This document shows positions 30,285 to 39,780 of a stretch of 43,348 nt of DNA, piece by piece. Within the stretch, counting starts at the first letter, position 1. Each line of letters begins with the position of its first letter. The notes under the pieces are model-generated. The model did no database searches. It had not been told where the DNA came from and saw nothing but the letters and a program-made list of their open reading frames with translations. The DNA comes from Porphyra umbilicalis. Its lineage: Eukaryota > Rhodophyta > Bangiophyceae > Bangiales > Bangiaceae. The stretch lies in contig KV919234.1 in the NCBI GenBank assembly GCA_002049455.2, positions 1 to 43,348 on the forward strand. The letters are read 5' to 3'. Made by a program: the position numbers and the translations under genes.

Positions 30285-30941
30285 AATTCACGGCGTTCAT
30301 CCGTGAATGCAATTTTCGGCGTTTCCTATCTCCCAATTCGCCCCAACACGCTCTTCACAGCAGACGTGCTTTAGACGCTGCGCAGTGGGCGCGCCGGCGT
30401 GGCTCCCGCCGCCAAACGATTTGAGTGACAACTCGTGTAATTGACGATTCAAACGCTGGCGGGGGGTCGGCCACAGTGGTGCCGGATCAAGGCGTGGGCG
30501 CCACCGCGTCGCCCCCGCCGCCAGTCGCCCGTCGCGGGCGGTCGGCGCCGGCGCGCGGGCGGCGGCCGCTGCTCCCCGCGGGCGCCCCCCCGCCGCCTCG
30601 GCCGCGTCGGCCGCGTCGCGTCTGCCACGCGGGCGGCGGGGGGCTCTCGCTCCCACACCGCACCCGACTGTGTGCGCGCCGTCGGTGGAGCCGCCACCGA
30701 CGCGGGCGCGCCCTTGTTCCGCTCCGTGCCCGGCCGTCTGCGCCGTGCCGTCGTTGCGGCCACGGCCGGCGGCTCGTGGGCGGCCACGGGGTCCGACGTG
30801 GCGGGCGTCCCCCCCCCCCCCCCCCTCGTCGTCTCCCCCATCGGTCGTCCGCCTCCCGCGGCGGCCGCCCCCGCGACCCGCCGTCGCCCATGGTGTAAAC
30901 CGCCCACGCGTCCCGCCGCGTGCACGTGGGGCGGCCGCGCC

Positions 30942-31979
30942 ATGGGCGGCGCGCGCACACCGGCCACCGCCGCCGCCGCCGCCGCTGCCGCCGCCGCCGC
31001 CACGGCGGCGGGGCGAGCGACGCTGGCGGCGGTCACCCCCCCCCCCCCCCCCCGCCGCAAGCGGGCGGCGGCGGGCGGGGGGGCGGCGGTCACCCCCCCC
31101 CCCCCCTCCCCGCCGCGGCGGACGCCCCCCCCCCCCACCCTCGGCGGGGGCACCCCCCCCCGCCCCCCCCCCTCGGTCCGACGACCCCCGCCCCCGTCGC
31201 CGTTGCCGTGACCGTCGTTGGGCCCGACGACGTGGCGGCGCGCCGCCGCCGCCGCGCGGCGGTGGTGGCGCCGCCAACGCCCCCGTCGCCGCTCACGTCT
31301 CCGTCCCCGTCGCGCTCCGCGTCGCCGCTGTCGCCGCGTCGACGGCGACGGCGGCCGCCGCCGCCGCCGCCGCCGCCGCACGGCGCCGGGACGCCCGCGC
31401 CGTCGTCACCCATTGACGCGGCGGGTGTGGCGGGTGGGGCGGCCGGCGCAACCGACGACGCGGCGGATGCGGGGGCGGGGGCGGGGGCGGGGGCGGGGGC
31501 GGGGGCGGCGGCGGCGGGTGTGGCGGCGGCGCCGCACGACGCAGCCGCGCACGCGGAGCGGGTGGCCGCGCTAACCGCCCGCCTCGCCGCCGTGCGGTCT
31601 GCGTACGAGGCGGCGGTGGCGCCGCGGCTGGTGGGGGGCGCCGCGCCGCCACCCGGGCGGTCGGGGTTGACCCTCGACGCCGTGCGCGCCGTCGTGCCGG
31701 CGTTGGGGCTCGGCCCGTCGGATGGTGAAGGCGGGGGGGGGGTGGGGGGGTGCCCCCTTCCACAGTGGCGCCGGGGGGGGGGGAGGGGGGGGGGGGGGCG
31801 CCGCCACCGGCATGGCCGCCACGGCAGCGGCCTCGGCGGCGGCAGCGGCTGCCGCCGCCGACGGCGGCAGCGGCCGCGGCCTCTTGCGGCAGCAAGCCGA
31901 CGGCGCGCGGGTGACGCTCGACTATGTGTTTCGGTTGGGGGTGGAGGAGGCCGAGGCCGCGCTCTCGCGGCTCCGGTGA
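30942..31979 (+). CDS. Hypothetical protein, frame broken at homopolymers
   Basis: An ATG in a good context (GCCATGGG) at 30942 opens an Ala-rich stretch. C runs at 31036-31150 shift the frame into a segment ending with a helical, coiled-coil-like stretch (AERVAALTARLAAVRSAYEA, about 31,556-31,615) and GLTLDAVRAVVPALGLG. G runs at 31728-31798 shift it again to LLRQQADGARVTLDYVF and RLGVEEAEAALSRLR, stop TGA at 31977. The C-terminal parts look like genuine folded protein. No family recognised. The N-terminal start is a guess, and much of the middle is Pro/Arg low complexity. Confidence 0.4.
31470..31511 (+). repeat. GGGGGC hexanucleotide array
   Basis: About six tandem GGGGGC units followed by GGC repeats, within the hypothetical gene, where they encode Ala-Gly repeats. 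The G-runs meet the pattern for G-quadruplex formation on the plus strand. Confidence 0.7.
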
Positions 31980-33411
31980 CGGGCGGGGCGTCGCGCCGGG
32001 GGGGGGGGGGGGGGGGAGGGCGGCAACGCACAGTGGCAGCGTGCTTGCTGGGCGGGGGGGTTGGCGGCGTCGCTGAGCAGTGGCCTTTTTTTTTTTCGGG
32101 GGCGGGGGGAGGGGCTGCCGCCCGCGGGCGACGCGGCCGCCGTCACTCCCGATGGTGCGGCGGCCGGCGGGGCGGCGCCGGGCGGTCGGCGGCGGCCCGT
32201 ATTTTGTTCTTCTCGTCTTTTTGTGTGGCGCTGTAGGGCCGTGCGGCGTTTGTGTAGATAGGGTGGCGTTGGTTTTTTTTTTTTGGTTGCTGACGGCGCC
32301 GATGCGCCGCGGGGGGGGTGTGTCGCCCGCGTCGCGGCGCCACCCCCCAATGGGGCGCGGGCGGCCCGCGGTCTGCCAGCACCCGCCGTGCGACGCGCGC
32401 CGGCGCGGGGGTGGGGGCCGCTCACGCCCCCCGCGCCGCGTCGGCGCGGCGGCCGCTGGCGGCCCGCGCCGCCGGTGCGCCGCCGCCACCCGGTCGGCAC
32501 CGTGGCGGCGGCGGCGGGCGGCGCGGCCAGCGGTCCCTTTTTTTTTGCAGCACCTCCGCCGCGGCTCTCGCCCGTGACCGCTTTGCAGCCGCAGCGGTGT
32601 CGGCCGCTCGCCGCGGCGCGGTCGTCGCCCCCCGCCCCCGGGGGGGGGGCGACGACCGGGGGGCCCCCCGCCCGCCTGGCGCCGCCGCTAGGGATGCCCA
32701 ATTGGTTCGCGTGGCCGAACCAGTTCAACCAATGTTTTCGATGGCCAATAACCACTTTTTAAACTAGTTGGTGGGCCACGGCCGAGCGCCAGCCACGCAG
32801 GAGACTGTGGGGCTGCGGCTCATCGCAGGCGAGGACGATCCGCTCTCCCAGTCCCTGCCGACCCCCGCACCACACTCCTCCCCCCCCCCCTGTCATGATC
32901 CGTTGGCTCTGTCGCTCTCAGTGCCACACCTTACGAGCCCGTTGCAGTTCTACCTCCCTCCTCCCCTCCCCGCCGAACGCTCTGTCGTCGGTTGGCGCCT
33001 TAGTGCCATGTGCTGCACTCACGCTGGCCGTGGACTTGTCCAAGGCATACGTCTACTGAACCGCTTTGGGTAATGACATCTTCCCTCGTCGTCATGTCGA
33101 CCCACGTGGTATGATAGACGGGGAGGTGCTGGTGTGTATGTGTGAGTGATGTGTCTGTAGGTGTGGACGTCAGTCGAACTGCCAGTGTATATGATGTTGT
33201 CTGTGTGCAGCGCGTCTGACACGCGCATCTATCTCCTCTGCGCGGCGTTCCCTTCTCTTCTGCTTCTTTGGGCAGGATGCGTTTTTGGCGTGTACAATGG
33301 TCCTCGTCGTTGCTTTTCTTTCTCAGATCTTCTCGAGGCTGCTGGGTGCATGCACCTTCGCTCTGTTCGCCTGGTTGCGTGTTGCGTACGTGGCAGTCCC
33401 TTTTCTGTGCG
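31980..33411. other. Intergenic, homopolymer-rich then GT-rich
   Basis: Contains G runs (about 32000-32017), T runs (32082-32096, 32274-32284, 32538-32546) and GC-rich low-information DNA up to about 32,690. Beyond that, AACCAGTT-type motifs (near 32,720) recur near 33,690-33,765. No gene supported. Confidence 0.4.
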
Positions 33412-33540
33412 GGCGTGTGTGGTGTGGTTGCACGACTTGTGTGCGGTGTGGCTGCACGACTTGTGTGCGGTGTGGTTATACCTCTGGTCACACGACTCGT
33501 GTGCGGTGTGTAGTTACACGACTCGTGTGCGATGTGTGAG
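33412..33540 (+). repeat. Minisatellite, about 24-bp unit
   Basis: Degenerate tandem copies of a GCACGACTTGTGTGCGGTGTG-like unit, varying to ACACGACTCGTGTGCGGTGTG; about four to five units. Confidence 0.7.
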
Positions 33541-35362
33541 AGACGAAGACAGAAGTCGTCGGTTGAGGTCGTGCACAGTCATCAAGTTGGGTCGTGTTCC
33601 GCACTTAAAGCCGCGGAACACAGGAATTTCCGATCTGATAATAGCTACGCTCTCGTACTTTTAATAACCGATTCGACCAATATTTCGCATCCAAAGCCAG
33701 TTCACAAGCGATGTCGAATATTTACCCAATGCAAACCAGTTTCAAACAGTTACGGTAAACCAGTTGGACTTCCCGAAAGTTTATCCACCGCGTGCGCGGG
33801 CCCGTCGGGCCGGCGCCGCGCCGGGCGCGGGTCGCGTTGGAAACCACTTGAGCGACCGAGCGGCCCCCTTTTGGTTTTTGACCGGGATCGCGGCACGGCT
33901 TGTTGCGCCGACCTGCACGCGCCGGTCCTCACTGCCACGCGGACGCTGACGTGTCCACCAATAGCGTGCGACGGGGCCGCGCCGCCAACGTGTCTGCGCG
34001 CCGGGGGCGCTCTTGCGCGCCCAGATGGGCGGGGGCGCCAGCGCAGTGCACCTCGTTGCTGGATCCACCACGAGCCTCGTTTTCCCCCAAATCGCTCGTG
34101 CAAAAACTTGCACGACCCCTCCGAAGGACCTGTACGAGGCGATTCTTTTGCAAGAATATGTTGAAACTTGCATACGTTTGCATGACTGCATTTTTCAATG
34201 ACTTCTTGGATGCATCAGAAGCCTCTTTGAGAGCCGCTTCCTATGGTCTTGAGCGACATGGTGAAAATGTGCATGTGCAAACGTACACATGTGCTCAACA
34301 AGTGCGTGCGAGCGCTCCCATCCTTCCAACAAGGTGTTTTCGAATTTCTTGCACGCTTCATTAAGACACCGTGTTCGACGGGTACGTATCAAGTCGTGCG
34401 GGGGGTCTGAAGGTGCTGGGGAAGTACCTTCTTGCCACAGTTATCTGCCGGTCTGCCCGACTTTGTCACACTTACTTCCAGCCGCAGGAGCAACGTCTAC
34501 CCTTCCACAAACGGCGATCGGCAATGGCTGGGGAAATGAGATTTTCCATTTCATTAAGTTCTTCGACGAGTGCCAACGAACGGTGCATCCCGAGCGGAAA
34601 AGAGGCTTCCCGGCGGCCACAAAGCCGCGGGGGTTACGGCGCGATCCGCATCGATCCACGGGTCCGCTGACTTGGCGTGGTTGCCCAGTCTTGGTCGCTG
34701 CCGGCGTTTGCCTGCCTGGCGCCGCCACGTCCTCTCCGCTACACATTGGGCACACGCGCCCTCTACAACTGTGGCGCCTCCCCCATCACTTTCCAGTGGT
34801 AGCCAAGCAGCTTTGTACTCCTCGTCCACCAACTGCAGCCCCGTCCGCTGCGGCTGCCACCGGCGGCTATTCCCCGGTTCGGCTGCCACGTGTGTGGCGT
34901 CGAATGACTGCCCCCCCCGCCCCCCGCCACTGCCCCCCCCCCCCTCCCGCTGCCCCCCCCCACGATGCCCACCCCCCCCCACCGGCCCCACCGGCGCCGC
35001 CGAACACTGGGCCTAGCTGGGAACTGTCCACTGGGCGCGGGTGCCGTGGTGAGGGGGGGCGGGGGAGGGCAGCGGGGAGGGCAGCGCAGGCAGGGAGTGA
35101 GCCAGGACTGCACTTCTTCTATTGGTACGAGAGACGGGTGCTTGCGTGGGGGGGGGGGGTTGGGCAGTGCAGGAAATCAGTGAGCCGGGACTGCACCCTC
35201 GCTTGCGGGGCCACGTCCTATTTATTTTATTGGTACGCGTGGCACCTCTTGGACGGTATGTCCGACGCGATCGAGGTGCCGCCACGTATTGACATGAAGG
35301 GGAAAACGTTCAGTGTGATACAGTCTACACGCTACACAACACAGACAAGCCACGACACGCAC
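33541..35362. other. Intergenic with dispersed repeat and a local duplication
   Basis: Holds the second copy of the 273-bp repeat (34041-34313). C-rich tracts lie at 34,910-35,000. A degenerate local direct repeat has GTGAGCC(A/G)GGACTGCAC at about 35,096 and 35,181, each followed by an ATTGGTACG motif. No gene supported; ORFs here are low complexity. Confidence 0.4.
34041..34313 (+). repeat. 273-bp dispersed direct repeat, copy 2
   Basis: Same orientation and ends as 29938-30210. Unlike copy 1, it is not followed by the CCCTG hairpin terminus. Confidence 0.8.
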
Positions 35363-36322
35363 CTACATCAAAAGAGATGTACTACTAGCGCTTCTCACTT
35401 CGAATACACGCAGCCTCGGTCTCACTCCGAAGGAGCGAAGCCTCACGTACAACCATTGTGCGCAGTGCCTCACGCCGCGCAACCTCATCGGGGTCACCGC
35501 GCCCACGCTCTTGTTCGTACCACGCGGGCCCCCACCACCACCACCCCACTTGCCCCCGCCGCCGATGACGTTCTCATCCTTCTCAACCTTGACGTGTGCC
35601 CCCGGCTCAACCTTCACGGTAAATCCCGTGAGGTTCTTCGCGATGGCCTCGGGAGAAGACAGTGTGGGTGCCATTGGCTCGACCTTGAACTTCATAGTGT
35701 TCATACGCTGCAAGAACAACGAGGAAGCCCTCCCGGTCCCGGGCACGTACACGACCGGATTCTGAACACGGAGGGGAGTGGCGCGCGGGACGGGTGGTAG
35801 CAGCCCCGTGCCAACAGCCGCGTTGGCAGCCCCTGTGCCAGTCGGGTACAGTAGGGCGCAAGCTGCGACCCACCCAATTGTGTCGAACGACCGCGCGCCC
35901 TCGCCGACCACAGAGTTTGTCGGCGACGCCTCCGCCGCGGCCGCCGGCATTCGCCGCGTCAGCGCGTCGCATGTCGTGAACGCGGCCTTGCACCGCCGCA
36001 TGCGCCGCCGCCGCCGTCGCTCACGCGCGGCGACTCTCTTGGCCGCCCACATAGTGGCGACCTCACAGTTGCTCGCGGCGGCAGCGACCTTCTGCTCCTT
36101 CCGACGTCGTCCGCGCTTGCGCAAGGTAGACTCGGCGGCAGCAAGGGCGACCGCCGCCTGCTCGTCGCTCGGGTCGACCGCGGCTGCGACTGCCGCGTTC
36201 CTCACAAGGAAGACTAGCTTCCACTCCCCGTCGGACAGGCCGCACCCCATCCCGGACGAAGAGGTGTCCGAAGGCTCCGTGGACTCCCAGTCCGAAGCCG
36301 TCGGGGACGTGGACGACGACAT
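35363..36322 (-). CDS. Hypothetical protein with basic helical region and three KVE motifs
   Basis: The ATG at 36322 starts MSSSTSPTASDWESTEPSD, an acidic Ser-rich head. An Ala-rich helical stretch with strongly basic segments follows (STLRKRGRRRKEQKVA and AARERRRRRRMRR, probable nuclear localisation). A more hydrophobic middle (GWVAACALLYPTGTG) precedes a C-terminal part with FKVEP, VKVEP and VKVEK, each fitting the SUMO-acceptor pattern hydrophobic-K-x-E. No family recognised. The ORF extends upstream of this ATG into a tandem repeat, which I exclude. The basic stretches suggest a nuclear or DNA-associated protein (inference). Confidence 0.5.
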   Translation of the reverse strand: MSSSTSPTASDWESTEPSDTSSSGMGCGLSDGEWKLVFLVRNAAVAAAVDPSDEQAAVALAAAESTLRKRGRRRKEQKVAAAASNCEVATMWAAKRVAARERRRRRRMRRCKAAFTTCDALTRRMPAAAAEASPTNSVVGEGARSFDTIGWVAACALLYPTGTGAANAAVGTGLLPPVPRATPLRVQNPVVYVPGTGRASSLFLQRMNTMKFKVEPMAPTLSSPEAIAKNLTGFTVKVEPGAHVKVEKDENVIGGGGKWGGGGGGPRGTNKSVGAVTPMRLRGVRHCAQWLYVRLRSFGVRPRLRVFEVRSASSTSLLM

Positions 36323-36733
36323 GGTCACCCCTACACGGTGCGCCGGTGTCGTGCCGTAGCTCGCGCGCAAGTCCGCACCACACAAGACGACACGGTGCCT
36401 CGCGGCGCACCGCCACCGCTCCGCTGCCACAACCGCCCTCCGCCACCGCTCCGCCACCACAGCGGCCGTGGTCTGACGCGACAGCGTCGACACGGCGGCC
36501 GCGACCGCGTATGTCACGGGCACACGGAAGCAACGCCCACAGCGGCCGTACAGCGGCCGCCGGACGCGCGCGGTCGTCGCGACAGCGTCCGCCACAGGCG
36601 CACAGCAAGATGTGACAGCGTCGACACGGCGGCCGTACAGCGGCCGCCGGACGCACACGGAAGCAACACCCACAGAGGCGGTACAGCGGCCGCCGGACGC
36701 GCGCGGTGACCCGCAACACACGCCGCACAGCGA
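36323..36733. repeat. Degenerate GC-rich tandem repeat between two hypothetical genes
   Basis: Repeated blocks containing GTACAGCGGCCGCCGGACGC, GACAGCGTCGACACGGCGGCC and CACGGAAGCAACGCCCACAG, from about 36,475 to 36,715. The array lies directly upstream of the gene at 35363-36322. Confidence 0.65.
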
Positions 36734-37633
36734 CTACAATAGGCCAGTGCGCGGCCACAACACGGACCACATGGCGCCTGACACCGTACAGCCTCCCGCT
36801 TCACGCGATGTGCGCCTCCCCCATCTGCGCCGACCAGTCCCCTTCATCTTGTGCAGGTGCCTGTCCGCACGCAGAGCCCCACCCGTGACGGGTGACGGAA
36901 CGGGTCGGGCCTCGGCATCCCGTCGGCGAGGCATTCGGCACACACAAGTCCCGTCCGCGGGTGCGAGTAGCCAAGGCAGCTCACTCTCAAAGACGGCTAC
37001 CCGGTCCGCGTAGACGGCTGTAGGCCACGCCCGCCTCAAGCGGGCGAACGCCTTCGCAGCCACGAGGACGTCCACACGGTCGCGGTCCATGCACCGCAGG
37101 GTGTTGAACGAGCCCCACGGGGCGAAGCGGAAAAACACGTCGGGGAGGTGTTCTTTCTCCGGGTGGCAGAGGACCTCGTTGCAAAACACGAGCACCTCGA
37201 GTGTTGTCCGATGATGGCCGCGTGGGCCGGTGACCGGGTCGCCATGAAAGTCGCCCAGCGGTCGCGCAGAAGCTGCGCGATCGCCCGTCTTGAAGACGTC
37301 CACGAACCCTCGCGGGGTGCCCCACCGCCGGAGGCGCATACGCGCAATAGCAGCCAGGCGGTTGGTGTGGGCGACTGCCCGCACCTTTGCCTCCGCCTTG
37401 GCACGACTGTGCTCCTGATGGGGCATGCCGTCGAGGTCGAACGGGGTCCAGCCGCGTAGGTCCGCATCGTCCATCGCACCGTCCATCGCGGCCCGACCCC
37501 GGGGTGGTGTGACGGTCGCCGCCGCCGTGGGTGTCGGCCAACCCGGAAGAACGTGTACTCCCAAGGCTCCGGCACGCGCCGATAAAGTCGCTCGTGCGAC
37601 TTGGGGGGCGCCGGGTGACAGGGACAGGGACAC
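36734..37633 (-). CDS. Hypothetical protein, about 300 aa
   Basis: Open from an ATG at 37633 to a stop at 36734; an internal ATG (MDGAMDDADLRGWTPFDLDG) is an alternative start. The central part looks like genuine globular protein: LDGMPHQEHSRAKAEAKVRA, RLRRWGTPRGFVDVFKTGD, TTLEVLVFCNEVLCHPEKEH, LPDVFFRFAPWGSFNTLRCM, VDVLVAAKAFARLRRAWPTA and VYADRVAVFESELPWLL. The last 70 residues are Arg-rich and may be read through an unrecognised splice site. No family recognised. It is divergent from the iteron array at 37828. Confidence 0.5.
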   Translation of the reverse strand: MSLSLSPGAPQVARATLSARAGALGVHVLPGWPTPTAAATVTPPRGRAAMDGAMDDADLRGWTPFDLDGMPHQEHSRAKAEAKVRAVAHTNRLAAIARMRLRRWGTPRGFVDVFKTGDRAASARPLGDFHGDPVTGPRGHHRTTLEVLVFCNEVLCHPEKEHLPDVFFRFAPWGSFNTLRCMDRDRVDVLVAAKAFARLRRAWPTAVYADRVAVFESELPWLLAPADGTCVCRMPRRRDAEARPVPSPVTGGALRADRHLHKMKGTGRRRWGRRTSREAGGCTVSGAMWSVLWPRTGLL

Positions 37634-37827
37634 GCTGGCTCGCTGGCACCAGCCGGGGACCCGCTTGGAACTGGCAACGGGGAGTTTGCGCGTGACAACG
37701 AATGATCGGGTCTAGGAAACGCTCTCAGTAGGTCACAGCAGTTCATAGTTGCCCACAACAGATACTTTGAAATTGATGTGAACGCCAATCCCTCTGATGG
37801 TCCATAGAAGTACATTTCGACAGAAAG

Positions 37828-37927
37828 ACCGACACTTGAACCCATTGAGCGACACTTCAACCCGATGATGGACACTTTAACCCAGTGGCCGACACTTTAA
37901 CCCAGTGACCGACTCTTTAACCGATGG
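37828..37927 (+). promoter_or_regulatory. 20-bp iteron array, copy A
   Basis: Five tandem units close to ACCGACACTTTAACCCAGTG, ending just before GTACCGAACTTGAAGCGGGG. The 20-bp period, close to two helical turns, would place bound proteins on one DNA face. Confidence 0.7.
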
Positions 37928-38039
37928 TACCGAACTTGAAGCGGGGTGTAGACCACTTTGAAAGTGTATTTAAGACTCGATGGGCGGCTGCTGTTCAATT
38001 GACACGACTCGACGCAACTACCGATCCGACGGCAGCAAC
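37928..38039 (+). promoter_or_regulatory. Conserved core promoter-like block, copy A
   Basis: A TATTTAAG box at 37967-37974 about 40 bp beyond the iterons, then GCGGCTGCTGTTCAATTG and CGACGCAACTACCGATCC. It is about 85-90 percent conserved with 42837-42949 at the same spacing from the iterons. Confidence 0.5.
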
Positions 38040-38121
38040 ATTCAGACACGGGAAGCCCAACAGTCCGGCGGGAGTTTGATCCTCGTTGTCGAGGTCACAG
38101 GCTTTTTGTCTGTGTCGGGCG

Positions 38122-38271
38122 CTGGGCATCGTCTTGCTTGGCGGATGGTTGCGGTGTGTTGGTCTGTCCCCTCGGCGCGCGTGGCGGGCAGCCTGGCTGG
38201 GCATCGTCTTGCTTGGCGGATGGTTGCGGTGTGTTGGTCTGTCCCCTCGGCGCGCGCGGCGGGCAGCCTGG
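38122..38271 (+). repeat. 75-bp tandem duplication
   Basis: Two nearly identical 75-bp units (38122-38196 and 38197-38271) upstream of the small gene. They preserve the reading frame that runs into it (HRLAWRMVAVCWSVPSAR twice). Confidence 0.8.
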
Positions 38272-38447
38272 CTGTGCGTTCACGCCGACCCCCGCTCGAC
38301 CCCCTTGACGCGTGCGCCCGGTCGAGGGGCGGTTTTCTGGGCGCCCGCCCCCGGTCTGTGGACCCCCTTGGCGCGTGCGCCCAACCCCCCCCCCCCCCCA
38401 CTCCTCTCTACACCTCTTGTCCTCCACCCCCGTCGTCGCCGCACGGC

Positions 38448-38807
38448 ATGGAGGCCCGGCGTCTGGCGGCGCATGTCGTTCGCTTCCCTGGCCGGCCTGC
38501 AGCGGCTGCTGCCGAAGCCGCGGACGCCTTCCTGGACTTTCTACACCGCGAGTACCTGCTGGCGGCGTGCCATCCGCTGGCATCGGAGCGCACGTGGGTG
38601 GGCATGATGGACCATCTGATGGCAATGGACGTTGTCATTACCATGATCTTTGACCCTGACGAGCTGGGTAGGGAGCTTGCCCCCTTTTACGACGGCGTCT
38701 TGGACGCGGCCGGTATACGTTCGGCTGTAAGTAGCTGGGTGCTGCACGAGCAGATTGAGAGTGGGCACCGTGTTGGGTGGGTGCCGCGCGCCGTTGGGCT
38801 GATGTAA
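38448..38807 (+). CDS. Hypothetical protein, 119 aa, in the iteron element
   Basis: The ATG at 38448 (context GGCATGG) encodes MEARRLAAHVVRFPGRP, an Ala-rich helix, then DAFLDFLHREYLLAACHPLA, WVGMMDHLMAMDVVITMIFD, PDELGRELAPFYDGVLDAAG and SSWVLHEQIESGHRVGWVPR, with a stop at 38805. It reads as a compact, mostly helical protein. The frame is open back to 37980 through the 75-bp repeat, but that part is low-information. No family recognised. It is the only convincing gene in the long element and is missing from the short copy. Confidence 0.5.
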   Translation: MEARRLAAHVVRFPGRPAAAAAEAADAFLDFLHREYLLAACHPLASERTWVGMMDHLMAMDVVITMIFDPDELGRELAPFYDGVLDAAGIRSAVSSWVLHEQIESGHRVGWVPRAVGLM

Positions 38808-39091
38808 AGAACTGTGTGTGTGCCCCCATCCTGTCTGGGCTCTGATCTGGTCTCTTATCGTGTACTCCTGTACGTCCACCCACCGCACCGTCGAGGCAGG
38901 CGGCAGGATGGAGGTGATGATAGATGCGCGACGATACCAGGCCCTGTGTGTCACAGCACGTGACAATTCGAGGTGAGGAGACGACGTGTAGGCCGTACGC
39001 CCCGCTCCCCTTTTCCGTGCAGCACTTTGGTGTGCTTTTGCACGTCCTCTGGTGCCCTTGCACCCATGTGGACGGCCGCCGCCTTTGTTGC

Positions 39092-39559
39092 TCACAGCCC
39101 GTGGATCAGCACGTGGGCCCAGCTGACAAGCAGACTCCGAGGGTATGCCACTCGATACAGATGGAAATGCGTGGCCACGAAGCGAAGCACGAAAGCCCCC
39201 CCGCTTATTTTCGGAGCGGCACTGACGCCACAAACTCATCAAACGTCCCACACATAGAAGGCATTGGGGTAGAAGCACACGGCCTTGTGGTCCTCGAGGG
39301 GTACACCCAGCGCAGCCGGCACGGCGACGTAACCAAGGCGCGTGGCCAGGGCCCCAAAGTCGGAAACGACCTGTTCCGTTGTCCTCGGTACCGAGGTTGG
39401 CAAAGAGCACCGCGACACGTCTGATGCCCCGTCTTGCACGTGCCATCGCAGGTGCGTGCAGTCGCGGACTTGCGGCGGGCACTGCAGCTCCTTAGACACA
39501 GGCTGCAGCAGGCCTTGGTGGGTGTCGGCGTGAGGCGCGTCCGCCACCGAGCGCCCCAA
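39092..39559 (-). pseudogene. Possible broken or spliced minus-strand coding remnant in the iteron element
   Basis: Minus-strand frame 39239-39559 contains SVPRTTEQVVSDFGALATRL and PLEDHKAVCFYPNAFYVWDV before a stop. A different frame at 39092-39196 reads AFVLRFVATHFHLYRVAYPR and SLLVSWAHVLIHGL before a stop. Both stretches have protein-like composition. No ATG starts the first piece; the track start is a TTG inside the conserved block. They may be two exons or a frameshifted gene. Unrecognised. Confidence 0.25.
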
Positions 39560-39600
39560 TGTCGGTGTTTAGTCGTCCCTGAGACGCCCTGTGCTCTCGG

Positions 39601-39780
39601 ATTCCTCATTGTCCTCCTCGTCCTCATTGTCCTCCTCGTCCTCATTGTCCTCATTGTCCTCATTGTCTTCATTGGCCTCAATGTCCTCATTGTCCTCATT
39701 GTCCTGATTGACCCTTTTCTTCATTTTCCTCATTGTCCTTTTAGTTCAGTATCCTCATTGTCCTCATTGTCTGTTTTTTC
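39601..39780 (+). repeat. TCATTGTCC/TCCTCG-type simple array, copy A
   Basis: Many 9- to 12-bp units around TCCTCATTGTCC with CTCGTCC variants. The corresponding array of copy B is at 43157-43290. Confidence 0.75.

Larger units (their letters stand above)
26270..30941. other. Long intergenic region: GC-rich promoter side, palindrome, dispersed repeat
   Basis: 26,270-27,240 is GC-rich and open on both strands with Arg/Ala/Pro composition, probably the upstream region of the Ldh2-like gene. 27,250-28,620 is of moderate GC with a near-perfect palindrome at 27894-27923 and no recognised gene. 28,620-29,290 is GC-rich, with ORFs on both strands (for example 28464-29468 plus) that show no domain. 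C-rich tracts lie at 29,640-29,890. Dispersed repeats lie at 29938-30210 and 30233-30284. GC-rich DNA at 30,440-30,940 is open on both strands. Confidence 0.4.
37828..39780 (+). mobile_element. Iteron-bearing element, long copy (A)
   Basis: Order: 20-bp iteron array (37828-37927), conserved TATA-like core (37928-38039), 75-bp tandem duplication, a small gene (38448-38807), a conserved block with GGTGGGTGTCGGCGT and CCGCCACCGAGCGCCC (39518-39556), and a TCATTGTCC-type array (39601-39780). The same end modules, without the gene, occur at 42716-43290. That suggests a full-length element and its internally deleted relative. Exact ends and target duplications were not found. Confidence 0.5.

Noticed and set aside
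33412..33540. CRISPR-like spacing of repeats
   Set aside because: Repeats are contiguous and degenerate with no unique spacers. The genome is eukaryotic, and this is a minisatellite.
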